From positions 16,651 to 80,650 of the forward strand of contig JADLAY010000065.1 of assembly GCA_020849765.1 (NCBI GenBank): 64,000 nt of DNA, read 5' to 3'. Below, piece by piece: positions 15,296 to 24,023 of the stretch. The notes under the pieces are model-generated. The model had not been told where the DNA came from. It did no database searches and saw only the letters and a program-made list of their open reading frames with translations. This DNA is from Anaerolineae bacterium. Its GTDB lineage: Bacteria > Chloroflexota > Anaerolineae > Aggregatilineales > Phototrophicaceae. The translations under genes were made by a program, and so were the position numbers. Every line of letters begins with the position of its first letter. Position 1 is the first letter of the stretch.

Positions 15296-16567
15296 ATGTC
15301 TAAGAGATTCGTTTTTGCTCTACTCGTCGTCGCCCTGACGCTCGGCGTCGTGGGCGGGGCCGCCGCTCAGGACCCGGTAACCATCGATTGGTGGCACATC
15401 GGTACCGTTGCTGAGCAGGGCGCCTATTGGCAGGAAATGGCCGATGAATTCACGGCCATGAACCCGAACGTCACCATCAATATCACCGTCCTGGAAAATG
15501 AAGCCTTCAAGAGCCAGCTCGTGACCGTCATGCAGGGCAACGACCCGCCGGACATCTTCCACAGCTGGGGCGGCGGCGTCCTCTGGCAGTTTGCTGATGC
15601 CGGGCTGCTGCGCAACATTGCGCCTGAACTCGAAGGCGAATGGAAAGACTCGTTCTCCGCGCAGGCCGCGCTCGAACTCTATGGCCGTGACGGCGAATAC
15701 TACGGTGTGCCGTGGTCGTGGGGCGCAGTCGGTTTCTTCTACAACAAAGCTCTGTTCGCGCAGGCAGGCCTCGACCCCGATAGCCCGCCGGCAACCTGGG
15801 ACGAATTCGTAGGCGCCGTTGAGGCTCTGCAGGCTGCGGGCATCACCCCGATCAGCCTCGGCGAAGGCGACAAGTGGCCGGGCCACTTCTGGTGGGTCTA
15901 TCTCGCCATCCGCCTCGGCGGGCAGGAAGCCTTCCTCAAGGCTTACGACCGCAGTGGTTCGTTCGCCGATGAGCCGTTCGTTCAGGCTGGTGAATACCTC
16001 AAGCAGATCATCGACATGAACCCCTTCCCCGAAGGCTTCCTGGGCCTCGCTTACGGCGACCAGGCACGTCTGATGGGTGATGCCCAGGCAGCCATGGAGC
16101 TGATGGGCCAGTGGGCACCGAGCGTCGAGGCCGACAATGCCGAGTCCGGCGGCATCGGTGACGATCTTGGCTGGTTCCCCTTCCCCGCAGTTGAAGGCGG
16201 CGCAGGTAACCCCAACGACGTCCTCGGCGGCGGTGACGGTTATGCTGTCGGCGCCAATGCCCCTGACGAAGCCGTGGAATTCCTCAAGTTCCTGACCAGC
16301 GCTGAAGCCCAGCGCAAGGGCGCGGAAATCTGGATGGTCCCGACCGTCGCGGCGGCTGAAGATGTCGTCACTGGCGACCCGATCATGGCCCGCATCATCG
16401 AGGCCCGTAACGAAGCCCCCTACTTCCAGCTTTACTACGATCAGTTCCTGCCCCCGGCACTGGGCGCGGCAGTGAACGACGCCGTGGAGAAGTTGTTCGC
16501 CGCAGCGGCGACTCCGGAAGAAGTGGCCGCGGAAATCGAGGATGTGGCGAGCTTCGAGCTCCAATAG
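15296..16567 (+). CDS. CUT1 ABC transporter sugar-binding protein
   Basis: 423 residues. The signal peptide (MSKRFVFALLVVALTLGVV, ending AAAQ) leads to a family 1 solute-binding protein: VTIDWWHIG, GNDPPDIFHSWGGGVLWQFADAGLLRNI (shown only as key block PPDIF.SW), YGVPWSWGAVGFFYNKALFAQAGL and LGGGDGYAVG. Many Trp and Tyr residues suit stacking on sugar rings. There is no lipobox Cys. RBS GAGGAG is seven bases before ATG. It is the first gene of the transporter-hydrolase run and probably binds xylo-oligosaccharides or a related hemicellulose fragment; specificity is inferred from the GH8 and GH3 genes downstream. Confidence 0.93.
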   Translation: MSKRFVFALLVVALTLGVVGGAAAQDPVTIDWWHIGTVAEQGAYWQEMADEFTAMNPNVTINITVLENEAFKSQLVTVMQGNDPPDIFHSWGGGVLWQFADAGLLRNIAPELEGEWKDSFSAQAALELYGRDGEYYGVPWSWGAVGFFYNKALFAQAGLDPDSPPATWDEFVGAVEALQAAGITPISLGEGDKWPGHFWWVYLAIRLGGQEAFLKAYDRSGSFADEPFVQAGEYLKQIIDMNPFPEGFLGLAYGDQARLMGDAQAAMELMGQWAPSVEADNAESGGIGDDLGWFPFPAVEGGAGNPNDVLGGGDGYAVGANAPDEAVEFLKFLTSAEAQRKGAEIWMVPTVAAAEDVVTGDPIMARIIEARNEAPYFQLYYDQFLPPALGAAVNDAVEKLFAAAATPEEVAAEIEDVASFELQ

Positions 16568-16669
16568 CCACATCGCGCCGTTCAAATTGGAGATGGTGTG
16601 GGGCGCCCAGCGCCCCGCATCATCTGCTTCGAAATCCCAATCGATCGTCGTGATGCAGAGAGCCGAATT

Positions 16670-17626
16670 ATGTCTGCTATTCCAACCCGTGTTCTTCCAC
16701 GAACCGTTCCACAAACTGAAGCCGACATGCGCAGGCGCAGGGTGAATAAGTGGCTGTTTGTCGCCGGTTTCGTCCTGCCGGGCATGATCATCTTTTTCCT
16801 GTTTTTCATCATGCCCATCTCGCAGTCGTTCTACTTCAGCGTGTTCGAATGGGATGGCTTTGGCCCGCCGACGGACTTCATCGGCCTCGGCAACTTCGAG
16901 CGCCTGCTCCAGCACGGCGTCTTCCAGTCCGCCGTCGAACACAGTTTCGTCATCATGATCCTGTCGCTGGTCGTCCAGTTGCCGATGGCGCTGGGGCTGG
17001 CGCTGCTGGTCGGGCGTGGGAAACTGCGCGGGCGCAAGGTGTTCCGCACGATCCTGTTCGTGCCCTACGTGTTCTCTGAAATCATCACGGCGCTGATCTT
17101 CCGCTACGCCATGCACCCGACCAATGGCTTATTCAACTGGGTTGGCAGTTTCTTTCCCGGCTTCGAGCCGATCCCATGGCTGGCCGACCGAAATATCGCC
17201 CTTTACGCGATCTTCTTTGTACTGACGTGGAAGTTCTTTGGCTTTCATATGATCCTTTACATGGCGGGCCTGCAGGGCATCCCGCCGGAACTGGAAGACG
17301 CGGCGCGCATCGACGGCGCGAGCGAATTCCAGGTTCTGCGCCGGATCACGCTGCCGCTGCTGGGCAGCACCATCCGCCTGACGACCTACCTGTCCGTGCT
17401 GGGGTCATTCCAGCAGTTTGCCCTCGTTTGGGTGCTGACGGAAGGAGGCCCGGTCAACTCGACCGAATTATTTGCCACCTATCTCTACAAGTACGGCATC
17501 CAACGCTTCCATCTCGGCTACGGAAGCGCAGTCGCGGTCATTCTCTTCGCCATCACCCTGGTCTTTTCGCTCGGTTACCAGCGAATCGTCATGCGCCAGG
17601 ATTACGTGCTGAATCCAGCGGAATGA
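16670..17626 (+). CDS. CUT1 ABC transporter permease (MalF-like)
   Basis: About 318 residues from ATG 16670; ATG 16727 is an alternative, and an earlier in-frame start at 16598 lacks an RBS. Six helices are visible, beginning KWLFVAGFVLPGMIIFFLFF. The cytoplasmic EAA loop is ELEDAARIDGASEFQVLRRITLPLL (about 230-254), which contacts the ATPase. Standard family markers include FGLGNFERLL-like GLGNFERLLQ near the start. It forms the translocation pore with the next gene. No ATPase gene is present in the locus, so a shared MsiK-type ATPase encoded elsewhere is expected. Confidence 0.93.
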   Translation: MSAIPTRVLPRTVPQTEADMRRRRVNKWLFVAGFVLPGMIIFFLFFIMPISQSFYFSVFEWDGFGPPTDFIGLGNFERLLQHGVFQSAVEHSFVIMILSLVVQLPMALGLALLVGRGKLRGRKVFRTILFVPYVFSEIITALIFRYAMHPTNGLFNWVGSFFPGFEPIPWLADRNIALYAIFFVLTWKFFGFHMILYMAGLQGIPPELEDAARIDGASEFQVLRRITLPLLGSTIRLTTYLSVLGSFQQFALVWVLTEGGPVNSTELFATYLYKYGIQRFHLGYGSAVAVILFAITLVFSLGYQRIVMRQDYVLNPAE

Positions 17627-17636
17627 GAGAGCGACC

Positions 17637-18473
17637 ATGACACGGCAACCCACAAACACCTCAAATATCTTCAAATACGCCCTGCTCATCCTTGTCTGTT
17701 TCGTCATTCTGGGGCCCGTCCTGATGACGGTGCTCGGTGGCATACGCACCAATGGCGAATTCCTGGCGCGCCCGTTCGACCTGCCGAGGCAGGGCATCCA
17801 GTGGATCAACTTCCAGCAGATTCTGACCAACTCGACGTTCTGGCTGGCGCTCAAAAACAGCCTCCTGATCACAGGCGGCGTCACCATCCTCAACGTCGTT
17901 CTGGCCAGTATGCTGGCGTTCGTCTTCAGCCGGGTGGACTTCTTCGGGCGTGGCTTCATCTTCAATGTGCTCAGCCTGGGGCTGCTCTTCCCGATCGTCG
18001 TCGCCATCCTGCCGATCTTCATTCAGGTGCGCAGCCTGGGGTTGATCAACAATCTGTGGGGCGTGATCCTGCCGTTGGTCGCCTTCGGCCTGCCCGGCAG
18101 CGTGGTCATCCTGCGCGGATTCTTCATCAGCGTTCCGTCCGAGCTGGAAGATGCGTCCTACATCGACGGCTGTACGCGCCTCGACTTCTTCAGATACATC
18201 CTGGTGCCGCTGGCGCGCCCGGCCATCGCCGCAGTCGCCACGCTCCAGATCATTGTCGGCTGGAACGATTACTTCCTGTCGCTGCTGATCCTCAACAACT
18301 CTGATAACTGGCCGCTGACGTTAGGCATCATGCAGTTCCAGGGACAGTACGGCACCGATTGGGCGTTGGTCATGGCTTACGTCACGATTTTGATGGTCCC
18401 GGCGGTCGCCTTCTACCTGTTTGCCGAGCGCTACATCGTCACCGGTCTGACGGGCGGCGAACTCAAGGGTTAG
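17637..18473 (+). CDS. CUT1 ABC transporter permease (MalG-like)
   Basis: 278 residues with six hydrophobic helices. The EAA loop reads VPSELEDASYIDGCTRLDFFRYILVPLARP (key residues E..DAS.IDG), and the C-terminus ends AERYIVTGLTGGELKG, the usual ending of MalG-type permeases. ATG 17637 lies 10 bp after the previous stop, with GAGAGAG just upstream, so the two permeases are translationally close. It completes the pore of the oligosaccharide importer. Confidence 0.94.
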   Translation: MTRQPTNTSNIFKYALLILVCFVILGPVLMTVLGGIRTNGEFLARPFDLPRQGIQWINFQQILTNSTFWLALKNSLLITGGVTILNVVLASMLAFVFSRVDFFGRGFIFNVLSLGLLFPIVVAILPIFIQVRSLGLINNLWGVILPLVAFGLPGSVVILRGFFISVPSELEDASYIDGCTRLDFFRYILVPLARPAIAAVATLQIIVGWNDYFLSLLILNNSDNWPLTLGIMQFQGQYGTDWALVMAYVTILMVPAVAFYLFAERYIVTGLTGGELKG

Positions 18474-18521
18474 CACAGGGTGATTGCTGCTGTACAGCGA
18501 CCCGTGCACATCACGGGAACG

Positions 18522-18692
18522 GACGCCCAGTTGGGCGTCCCTACAAATCAAAACGGGCGTGCAGGGGCGGCATACATGACGCCGGCCGCCTTCACAAATC
18601 CCTTTCGCCGGATAGGTGAACAATCACCCGCGCCGTGGCGCGTTCATACGAGTCATCTCGTATCTGTAGGGACAGAGCGTGCCGTGTCCGAT
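18522..18692. repeat. GTAGGG-type palindromes between permease and GH8 genes
   Basis: GGACGCCCAGTTGGGCGTCC followed by CTACA (18522-18546), a hairpin CCCGTGCACATCACGGG (18504-18520) and a second unit TGTAGGGACAGAGCGTGCCG, then TGTCC (18664-18692). These fill the 247-bp gap inside the transport-hydrolase run and could reduce read-through into the hydrolase genes. Confidence 0.65.
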
Positions 18693-18720
18693 GACTTTTG
18701 ACTATCATGAGGTATCGACC

Positions 18721-19959
18721 ATGAAACAAACATCGCGCAAGGGTATCATCCTACAGTCGATCATCTTGTTGTCCATCCTCTGGGCTGCGCCTGTGCTGGT
18801 GTCGGCCCAATCCGACGATGTGCAGGGCGCGTTCTTCACCGGCGATTATCCCAACGCCCTGGCCGCTATGGGCATCCCGCAGGACGAGATCGACGCGCGC
18901 ATCAACGACGCCTTCGACCAGCTCTTCTATGGCGACGACATCACGCAGCGCGTCTACTACCCCGTCGGCGACGACATGGCCTACCTGCTCGACGTCGCCA
19001 ACAACGACGTGCGCTCCGAGGGCATGTCCTACGGCATGATGATCGCCGTCCAGATGGACAAGCAGGAAGAATTCAACCGCATCTGGACGTGGGCCAAGAC
19101 CTACATGTATCACCCGGACGATCCGTACAAGGGCTACTTTAGCTGGCACAATGAGACGGACGGCACCGTGATCGATGCCAACCCTGCCTCGGACGGCGAA
19201 ACGTGGTTCGCGACCGCCCTGCTGTTTGCCGATGCGCGCTGGGGCAGCGGCGAAGGCATTTATGACTACGCGACAGAGGCGAACACGATCCTGCAAGACA
19301 TGCTCCATCGCGAACCGACCGGCATCGGCACGCCGATGTTCGACCTGGAAGAGAAGATGGTCGTCTTCGTGCCGTCGCCGGGTCGCAACAGTGAATTCAC
19401 CGATCCGTCGTATCACACGCCGCACTTCTATGAGATCTGGGCGCGCGAGGCAGCGCAGGACAACGACTTCTGGGCCGATGCCGCGCAGATCAGCCGCGAT
19501 TTCTGGCATCTGGCGGCGCACCCGGAAACCGGTCTGATGTCGAACTACACGGAATTCACCGGCGAGCCACGTGCGATGAGCAACTATGGCGAGTATTATT
19601 ATGCGGATGCCTGGCGCATCGGCATGAACATCGCGCTCGACTATGTTTGGTTCCGTGTCGATGACTGGCAGGTGGAAGAACTCAACCGCCTGCTCACATT
19701 CTTCTATGATCAGGGCATCAATAGTTACATGAGCCGGTTTAGAATTGATGGGACGCCCGCTGACCCGCAGCACCGGGCGACGGGTTTGATTGCCATGAAC
19801 GCCGTGGCGACCCTGGCGGCAGACACCGCCTACGACGAAGAGTTCGTGCGCGCCTTTTGGGATACGCCGCTGCCTGTTGGCCAATACCGGTATTACGATG
19901 GCTTGCTCTACATGATGGCGCTGCTGCAACTGAGCGGAAATTTCCGGGCCTACACCTGA
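18721..19959 (+). CDS. GH8 reducing-end xylose-releasing exo-oligoxylanase (Rex-type), exported
   Basis: 412 residues from ATG 18721, with GAGGT seven bases upstream. A signal peptide (about 1-30) is followed by a GH8 (alpha/alpha)6 barrel. The general acid is Glu100 in RSEGMSYGMM; other active-site residues are Asp158 (NPASDGETWF) and the base Asp296 (YYADAWRIG). The C-terminal RIDGTP ... QHRATGLIAMNAVATLA and YRYYDGLLYMMALLQLSGNF blocks, and HPETGLMSNYTEFTGEP, resemble Bacillus Rex (EC 3.2.1.156) rather than GH8 endoglucanases. Rex enzymes release xylose from the reducing end of xylo-oligosaccharides. Known Rex proteins are mostly intracellular; this one carries a signal peptide, which is unusual. 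Confidence 0.85.
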   Translation: MKQTSRKGIILQSIILLSILWAAPVLVSAQSDDVQGAFFTGDYPNALAAMGIPQDEIDARINDAFDQLFYGDDITQRVYYPVGDDMAYLLDVANNDVRSEGMSYGMMIAVQMDKQEEFNRIWTWAKTYMYHPDDPYKGYFSWHNETDGTVIDANPASDGETWFATALLFADARWGSGEGIYDYATEANTILQDMLHREPTGIGTPMFDLEEKMVVFVPSPGRNSEFTDPSYHTPHFYEIWAREAAQDNDFWADAAQISRDFWHLAAHPETGLMSNYTEFTGEPRAMSNYGEYYYADAWRIGMNIALDYVWFRVDDWQVEELNRLLTFFYDQGINSYMSRFRIDGTPADPQHRATGLIAMNAVATLAADTAYDEEFVRAFWDTPLPVGQYRYYDGLLYMMALLQLSGNFRAYT

Positions 19960-20011
19960 TCGTGACGATCGCGGCGTAGGCAAGGGGGACACAAGAAAGA
20001 AGCGGACAAAG

Positions 20012-22372
20012 ATGACGGTTGAACGAGTCTACACCGATGCTGCGCGGCCGGTCGAAGACCGCGTGGCACACTTGATGACGGAAATGACGGTCGAGGAGAA
20101 GGTCGCCCAGTTGGCGGGCGTTTGGGTCAGCGACCTGATCGACCTTGAGCGGCGCTTCTCGCCGAGGCAGGCGCGCCAGTCGATCCTGCACGGCACCGGG
20201 CACATCACGCGCGTTGGCGCGGTCTCGATGCTGCCGCCGGTCGAAATCGCGAAATTGACCAACGACATCCAGCGCTTCCTGGTCGAAGAGACGCGCCTCG
20301 GCATCCCCGCCATCATTCACGAGGAAAGCTGCGCCGGCTATCTCGCGCGCGGCGCGACGACCTTCCCGCAGGCGATCGGCATGGCGGCGACCTGGAACCC
20401 GGAGCTGGTCGAGGCGATGGCGCAGGTCATCCGCCTGCAAATGCGCGCCGTCGGTGCGCACCAGACGCTCGCGCCCGTGCTCGACGTCGCCCGCGACGCG
20501 CGCTGGGGCCGCATGGAAGAGACCTTCGGTGAAGACCCGTTCCTCGTCAGCGCGCTCGGCACCGCCTACATCAAGGGCTTGCAGACCGACGATTGGGCCG
20601 ATGGCATCATGGCGACGGCCAAGCACTTCATCGGCTACAGCCTGTCCGAAGGCGGCCTGAACTGGGCGCCCGCGCACATCCCCGAACGGCTGCTGCGCGA
20701 GGTCTTCCTGCCGCCCTTCATCGCCGCCATCCGTGACGGCAAAGCGGCGACGGTCATGAACGCCTATCAGGAGCTGGATGGCCTGCCCGCGGGCAGCGCG
20801 ACATGGCTGATGGTCGACCTGCTGCGCGACGAGCTCGGCTTCGACGGCGTGGTCGTCTCCGACTACTTCACCATCAACATGTTCGCCGAATATCATCACA
20901 TCGCCGCCGACAAGCGCGAAGCCGCGCGCTACGGCCTGGAAGCCGGGCTCGACGTCGAACTGCCGGACTCGGATTGCTACGGCCAGCCGCTGCTCGATGC
21001 GCTCAACGACGGCGAGATCGACATCGCGCTGGTGGATACCGCCGTGCGCCGCGTGCTCGACATGAAGATGCGCCTGCGCCTGTTCGAGAATCCCTACGCG
21101 GATACCGGCAGCGTGCTCACCGTCTACAACACGCCGGAGCAGATCGCGCTTACGCGGACGCTGGCCGAACAGACGATCGTCCTGCTCAAGAACGAGAGCG
21201 AACTGCTGCCTCTGCGCGGCGATCTCAAGACGATCGCCGTCATCGGGCCGAGCGCCGACAGCCCCCGCCTGATGCAGGGTGACTATCACTATCCCGCGCA
21301 CATGGAAGGCATCACCGACCTGCCGCAGGACAGCATGGAAGCACCCGCGCCTGGCAAGCAGCTCAAGAGCGTCGACTGGGAGGAACACCGCCCGCCGACG
21401 ACGACCGTGCTCCAGGGCATCCGCGCGCGCGCCGGAGCAGGCACGGAAGTCATCTACGCCCAGGGCTGCACGGTCACGGGCACAGACACGAGCGGTTTTG
21501 CCGAGGCGACCGCCGCCGCGCAGCGCGCCGACGTCGCCATCGTTGTCGTGGGCGATCTGTCCGGCCTGGGCAAAGGCTCGACCAGCGGCGAGGCCATCGA
21601 CCGCGCCACGCTCGAACTGCCCGGTGTCCAGCAGGATCTGATCCAGGCGGTGCACGCGACCGGCACGCCGACCGTGGTCGTTCTGCTCAATGGCCGCTCG
21701 CCCGCCCTGACGCAGATCGTCGACCAGATCCCTGCCATTCTCGAAGCGTGGCTGCCCGCGCAAGAAGGCGGCGCGGCCATCGCCCGCGTCCTCTTCGGCG
21801 ACGTCAATCCGGGCGGCAAGCTGCCGGTCTCGTTCCCGCGCGCCGCGGGCCAGATGCCGCTCTACTACAACCACAAGCCGTCCGGCCAGCGCTCACACTG
21901 GCACGGCGAATACGCCGACATGAGTCCGAAGCCGCTGTTCCCGTTCGGCCACGGCCTTTGCTACACCAGCTTCGCCTACGATGGGCTGGAAATTTCGCCC
22001 GCCGAGGCGACCGCTGACGACGTGGTCAGCATCCGCGTGCGCGTCGAAAACGTCGGCGAGCGCGCAGGTGACGAGGTCGTCCAGCTTTACGTGCAGGATC
22101 TGATCGGCAGCGTGACGCGCCCGGTCAAAGAGCTGAAGGGCTTCAAGCGCATCACGCTCCAGCCGCGCGAGGCCAAGACGATCACGTTCAAGCTCGACGT
22201 GCGCCATCTCGCCTTCTACGACCGCCGGATGAAGCGTGTCGTCGAGCCAGGCACGATCGCCGTCATGATCGGCAGCTCGTCGGACGACATCCGCCTGACC
22301 GGCGAATTCGAGATCGTCGGCCCGACAACCGAGGTCGATCACGTCTCCTTCACGCCGGTGGAAGTGCGTTAG
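20012..22372 (+). CDS. GH3 beta-glycosidase (beta-xylosidase/beta-glucosidase)
   Basis: 786 residues, no signal peptide, so cytoplasmic. The N-terminal TIM barrel has APVLDVARDARWGRMEETFGEDP (key residues D.ARD.RWGR.EE.FGEDP), ATAKHF and the nucleophile Asp284 in GVVVSDYFT. The second domain holds VLLKNES..LPL and GPSADS. A fibronectin-III-like domain closes the protein (about 670-775, VVSIRVRVENVGERAGDEVVQLYV). It starts about 50 bp after GH8 on the same strand. With a Rex-type partner the likely substrates are imported xylo-oligosaccharides, but GH3 sequences do not separate xylosidase from glucosidase reliably. Confidence 0.93.
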   Translation: MTVERVYTDAARPVEDRVAHLMTEMTVEEKVAQLAGVWVSDLIDLERRFSPRQARQSILHGTGHITRVGAVSMLPPVEIAKLTNDIQRFLVEETRLGIPAIIHEESCAGYLARGATTFPQAIGMAATWNPELVEAMAQVIRLQMRAVGAHQTLAPVLDVARDARWGRMEETFGEDPFLVSALGTAYIKGLQTDDWADGIMATAKHFIGYSLSEGGLNWAPAHIPERLLREVFLPPFIAAIRDGKAATVMNAYQELDGLPAGSATWLMVDLLRDELGFDGVVVSDYFTINMFAEYHHIAADKREAARYGLEAGLDVELPDSDCYGQPLLDALNDGEIDIALVDTAVRRVLDMKMRLRLFENPYADTGSVLTVYNTPEQIALTRTLAEQTIVLLKNESELLPLRGDLKTIAVIGPSADSPRLMQGDYHYPAHMEGITDLPQDSMEAPAPGKQLKSVDWEEHRPPTTTVLQGIRARAGAGTEVIYAQGCTVTGTDTSGFAEATAAAQRADVAIVVVGDLSGLGKGSTSGEAIDRATLELPGVQQDLIQAVHATGTPTVVVLLNGRSPALTQIVDQIPAILEAWLPAQEGGAAIARVLFGDVNPGGKLPVSFPRAAGQMPLYYNHKPSGQRSHWHGEYADMSPKPLFPFGHGLCYTSFAYDGLEISPAEATADDVVSIRVRVENVGERAGDEVVQLYVQDLIGSVTRPVKELKGFKRITLQPREAKTITFKLDVRHLAFYDRRMKRVVEPGTIAVMIGSSSDDIRLTGEFEIVGPTTEVDHVSFTPVEVR

Positions 22373-22403
22373 TACGTCCGCAAGATGAGAATGCAATGTT
22401 TGC

Positions 22404-22572
22404 GTCGCCGTTGGCTGAAGCCGAACGGCTAACTGAAATCAAGCCCACTGAAGGGGCTGCAAGAAACCTGAAAGGATTACAAAGCGCCTTTAGTGCGCTT
22501 GATGATGTGAGCCGGGCGTTTCAACGTCCGGCGGACACAAAAGCATCCTAAGCCACTTTGAACGGCTTATGC
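22404..22572. repeat. Multi-hairpin repeat element, copy 2 (inverted relative to copy 1)
   Basis: GCCGTTGGCTGAAGCCGAAC, then GGC; AAGCCCACTGAAGGGGCT; AAGCGCCTTTAGTGCGCTT (22482-22500); GCCGGGCGTTTCAACGTCC, then GGC (22511-22532); and TAAGCCACTTTGAACGGCTT. These are five hairpins in a row. They are the reverse complement, in reverse order, of the element at 3005-3180. The gap 22373-22735 holds this element and no gene. Confidence 0.8.
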
Positions 22573-22735
22573 TACAGACACATCGTGCTGGATGTCAACT
22601 CGATGTACTAGGCATACGCCTTTCGGCTCTTTCGCCGAGCGGTTAGTATTGATAGGGGCGCATCACCATGCGTCCCTTTTGATTTCCCCGACCATCCACG
22701 GTTGCACTGCCGCACACGGAGAAAGGCGACGCGTA

Positions 22736-23533
22736 GTGCCTGATAATCGACCTCTGGGCCGCACGATTGGCTATACCGTCCGCGAAATAGCGACGCCCGT
22801 CGAAGATTTGCACTTCTGGACGGATGAATACGATCAGGTGCAACGCGCAAACCCGATTCAAGACGCCAATCAAGAGGCATTCACCTACCTGCCGGTGCAG
22901 CAGGACCGCAGGATTACCGGCTTCGTCAGGTACGCCGCATCCGGCGCCAGCGAATTCATCCCGCTGTCCGCCGACTGGTTGATCGCCGCCGACACCCCGA
23001 TTCTCCACCTGATTGAGTTGTTCGCCGAAGCGCCCGATCGCATTTTTCTCGTACTGCAATCGAGCAAAATTGTGGGTCTCGTCGCGCCAGCCGATTTGAA
23101 CAAGGTTCCCGCGCGAGCCAGCATCTACCTGCTGACGGCGCACTTCGAGGCCGAACTCGCCCAACTGATCCGAAACACCCTGCATGAAGACGAAGCGGAA
23201 CTCGAAGCGCTATTGACCGCCGACGTGCTCAACAAGCTGCGCGCTGAACAGACCAAGACCAACGCGACCGACCTGGGTCTCAATCTCTTCTACTATCTGT
23301 ACCTGGCCGACTTGATGACGATCGTCGCCAAACACCCGGAGCTGCGGGCCTTCTTTGGGTTTGCATCGAGAGCGGTCGCGGATCGGGAGCTGGATTTTGC
23401 CGGGTTGCGCAACCGCGTCAGCCATTTGTCAGGGCTGCTCATCACATCCCGCGATGAACTCAAAGCCCTCAATGACGCCTGCAACAAGGTGATTCGGTTG
23501 AGCGCCAGGATGCATGCGGACTCGTCCGGGTAG
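22736..23533 (+). CDS. CBS-domain protein with C-terminal HEPN-like domain
   Basis: About 265 residues from GTG 22736, preceded by GGAGAAAGG; the frame is open further upstream without similarity. The middle region IAADTPILHLIELFAEAPDRIFLVLQ ... KIVGLVAPADLNKVPARASIY (key residues ADTP, FLVL, GLV.PADL) matches a CBS motif, often a nucleotide-binding sensor. The C-terminal helical half ends in FAGLRNRVSHLSGLL. RNRVSH fits the R-x4-H active motif of HEPN RNases. The gene stands alone between a repeat element and a convergent HxlR gene. Sensor-plus-RNase layouts are known in stress and defence proteins. The HEPN call rests on one motif and helix content. Confidence 0.65.
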   Translation: MPDNRPLGRTIGYTVREIATPVEDLHFWTDEYDQVQRANPIQDANQEAFTYLPVQQDRRITGFVRYAASGASEFIPLSADWLIAADTPILHLIELFAEAPDRIFLVLQSSKIVGLVAPADLNKVPARASIYLLTAHFEAELAQLIRNTLHEDEAELEALLTADVLNKLRAEQTKTNATDLGLNLFYYLYLADLMTIVAKHPELRAFFGFASRAVADRELDFAGLRNRVSHLSGLLITSRDELKALNDACNKVIRLSARMHADSSG

Positions 23534-23926
23534 TCAGCCGCCGGTCGCCTCATCCCGATCGTCGTACAGGCTCTGCGCCTCGCTCACCTCGTCGATGTGC
23601 GCCTCGGCCCAATCGCGGATGGCCGTCAGCGGCGCGCACAACGTCTCGCCGAGCGACGTCAGCGTGTACTCGACGCGTGGCGGCACCTCCGCGTAGATCG
23701 TCCGCCTGACCAGCCCGTCGCGCTCCAGATTGCGCAGCGTCTGGGTCAGCATCTTGGATGAGATGCCGCCGATGCTGCGCTGCAGCTCCAGGAAGCGCAC
23801 CGGCCCGTCGTCGAGCAGGCCAATGATGAGCGCCGTCCACTTATCGCCGATCCGGTCGAGCACCTGGCGCGTCGGGCACGCCTCCGCGTACATCGGCCCC
23901 AGCCGCTTGCCCGTGATGCTTTCCAT
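23534..23926 (-). CDS. HxlR (DUF24)-family redox-responsive regulator, QorR-like
   Basis: 130 residues, winged helix. Cys17 (AEACPTRQVLDRIGDKWTAL) is at the position of the single redox-sensing cysteine in HxlR/QorR/YodB proteins. The recognition helix region ISSKMLTQTLRNLERDGLV and wing AEVPPRVEYTLTSLG are typical. It is divergent from an NAD(P)H-dependent NmrA/QOR2-like gene 98 bp away, exactly the layout of qorR-qor2 in actinobacteria. It probably represses both genes and releases DNA on cysteine oxidation by quinones or diamide-like stress. Its own RBS (GGGAG) lies inside a repeated AACTCCCTTAC motif that may be its operator. Confidence 0.92.
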   Translation of the reverse strand: MESITGKRLGPMYAEACPTRQVLDRIGDKWTALIIGLLDDGPVRFLELQRSIGGISSKMLTQTLRNLERDGLVRRTIYAEVPPRVEYTLTSLGETLCAPLTAIRDWAEAHIDEVSEAQSLYDDRDEATGG

Positions 23927-23930
23927 CAGG

Positions 23931-23988
23931 TAACTCCCTTACTGCAAAGTGCCTACTTCCTATTGTAAAGCAACTCCCTTACAGTAAC
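23931..23988. promoter_or_regulatory. Candidate HxlR operators in divergent intergenic region
   Basis: TAACTCCCTTACTGCAAAG (23931-23949) and CAACTCCCTTACAGTAACT (23971-23989) are near-identical direct repeats 40 bp apart. The second contains the inverted core TTAC-A-GTAA, and a TTGTAAAG half lies between them. Position between the HxlR gene and its likely target supports operator function. Confidence 0.6.
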
Positions 23989-24023
23989 TATTGGAATTTA
24001 TCGTTCAATCTGGGAGATCAACC

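Noticed and set aside
15320..17116. Minus-strand open frame opposite the sugar-binding protein and permease
   Set aside because: Antisense to a standard CUT1 system; no own RBS or motif.
18721..19959. GH8 taken as an endoglucanase of a cellulose locus
   Set aside because: Blocks resemble Rex-type exo-oligoxylanases more closely, and no cellulase or cellobiose phosphorylase is nearby.
19739..21874. Minus-strand open frame of about 710 codons opposite GH8 and GH3
   Set aside because: Antisense to a clear GH3 gene with catalytic motifs; composition typical of GC-driven artefact.
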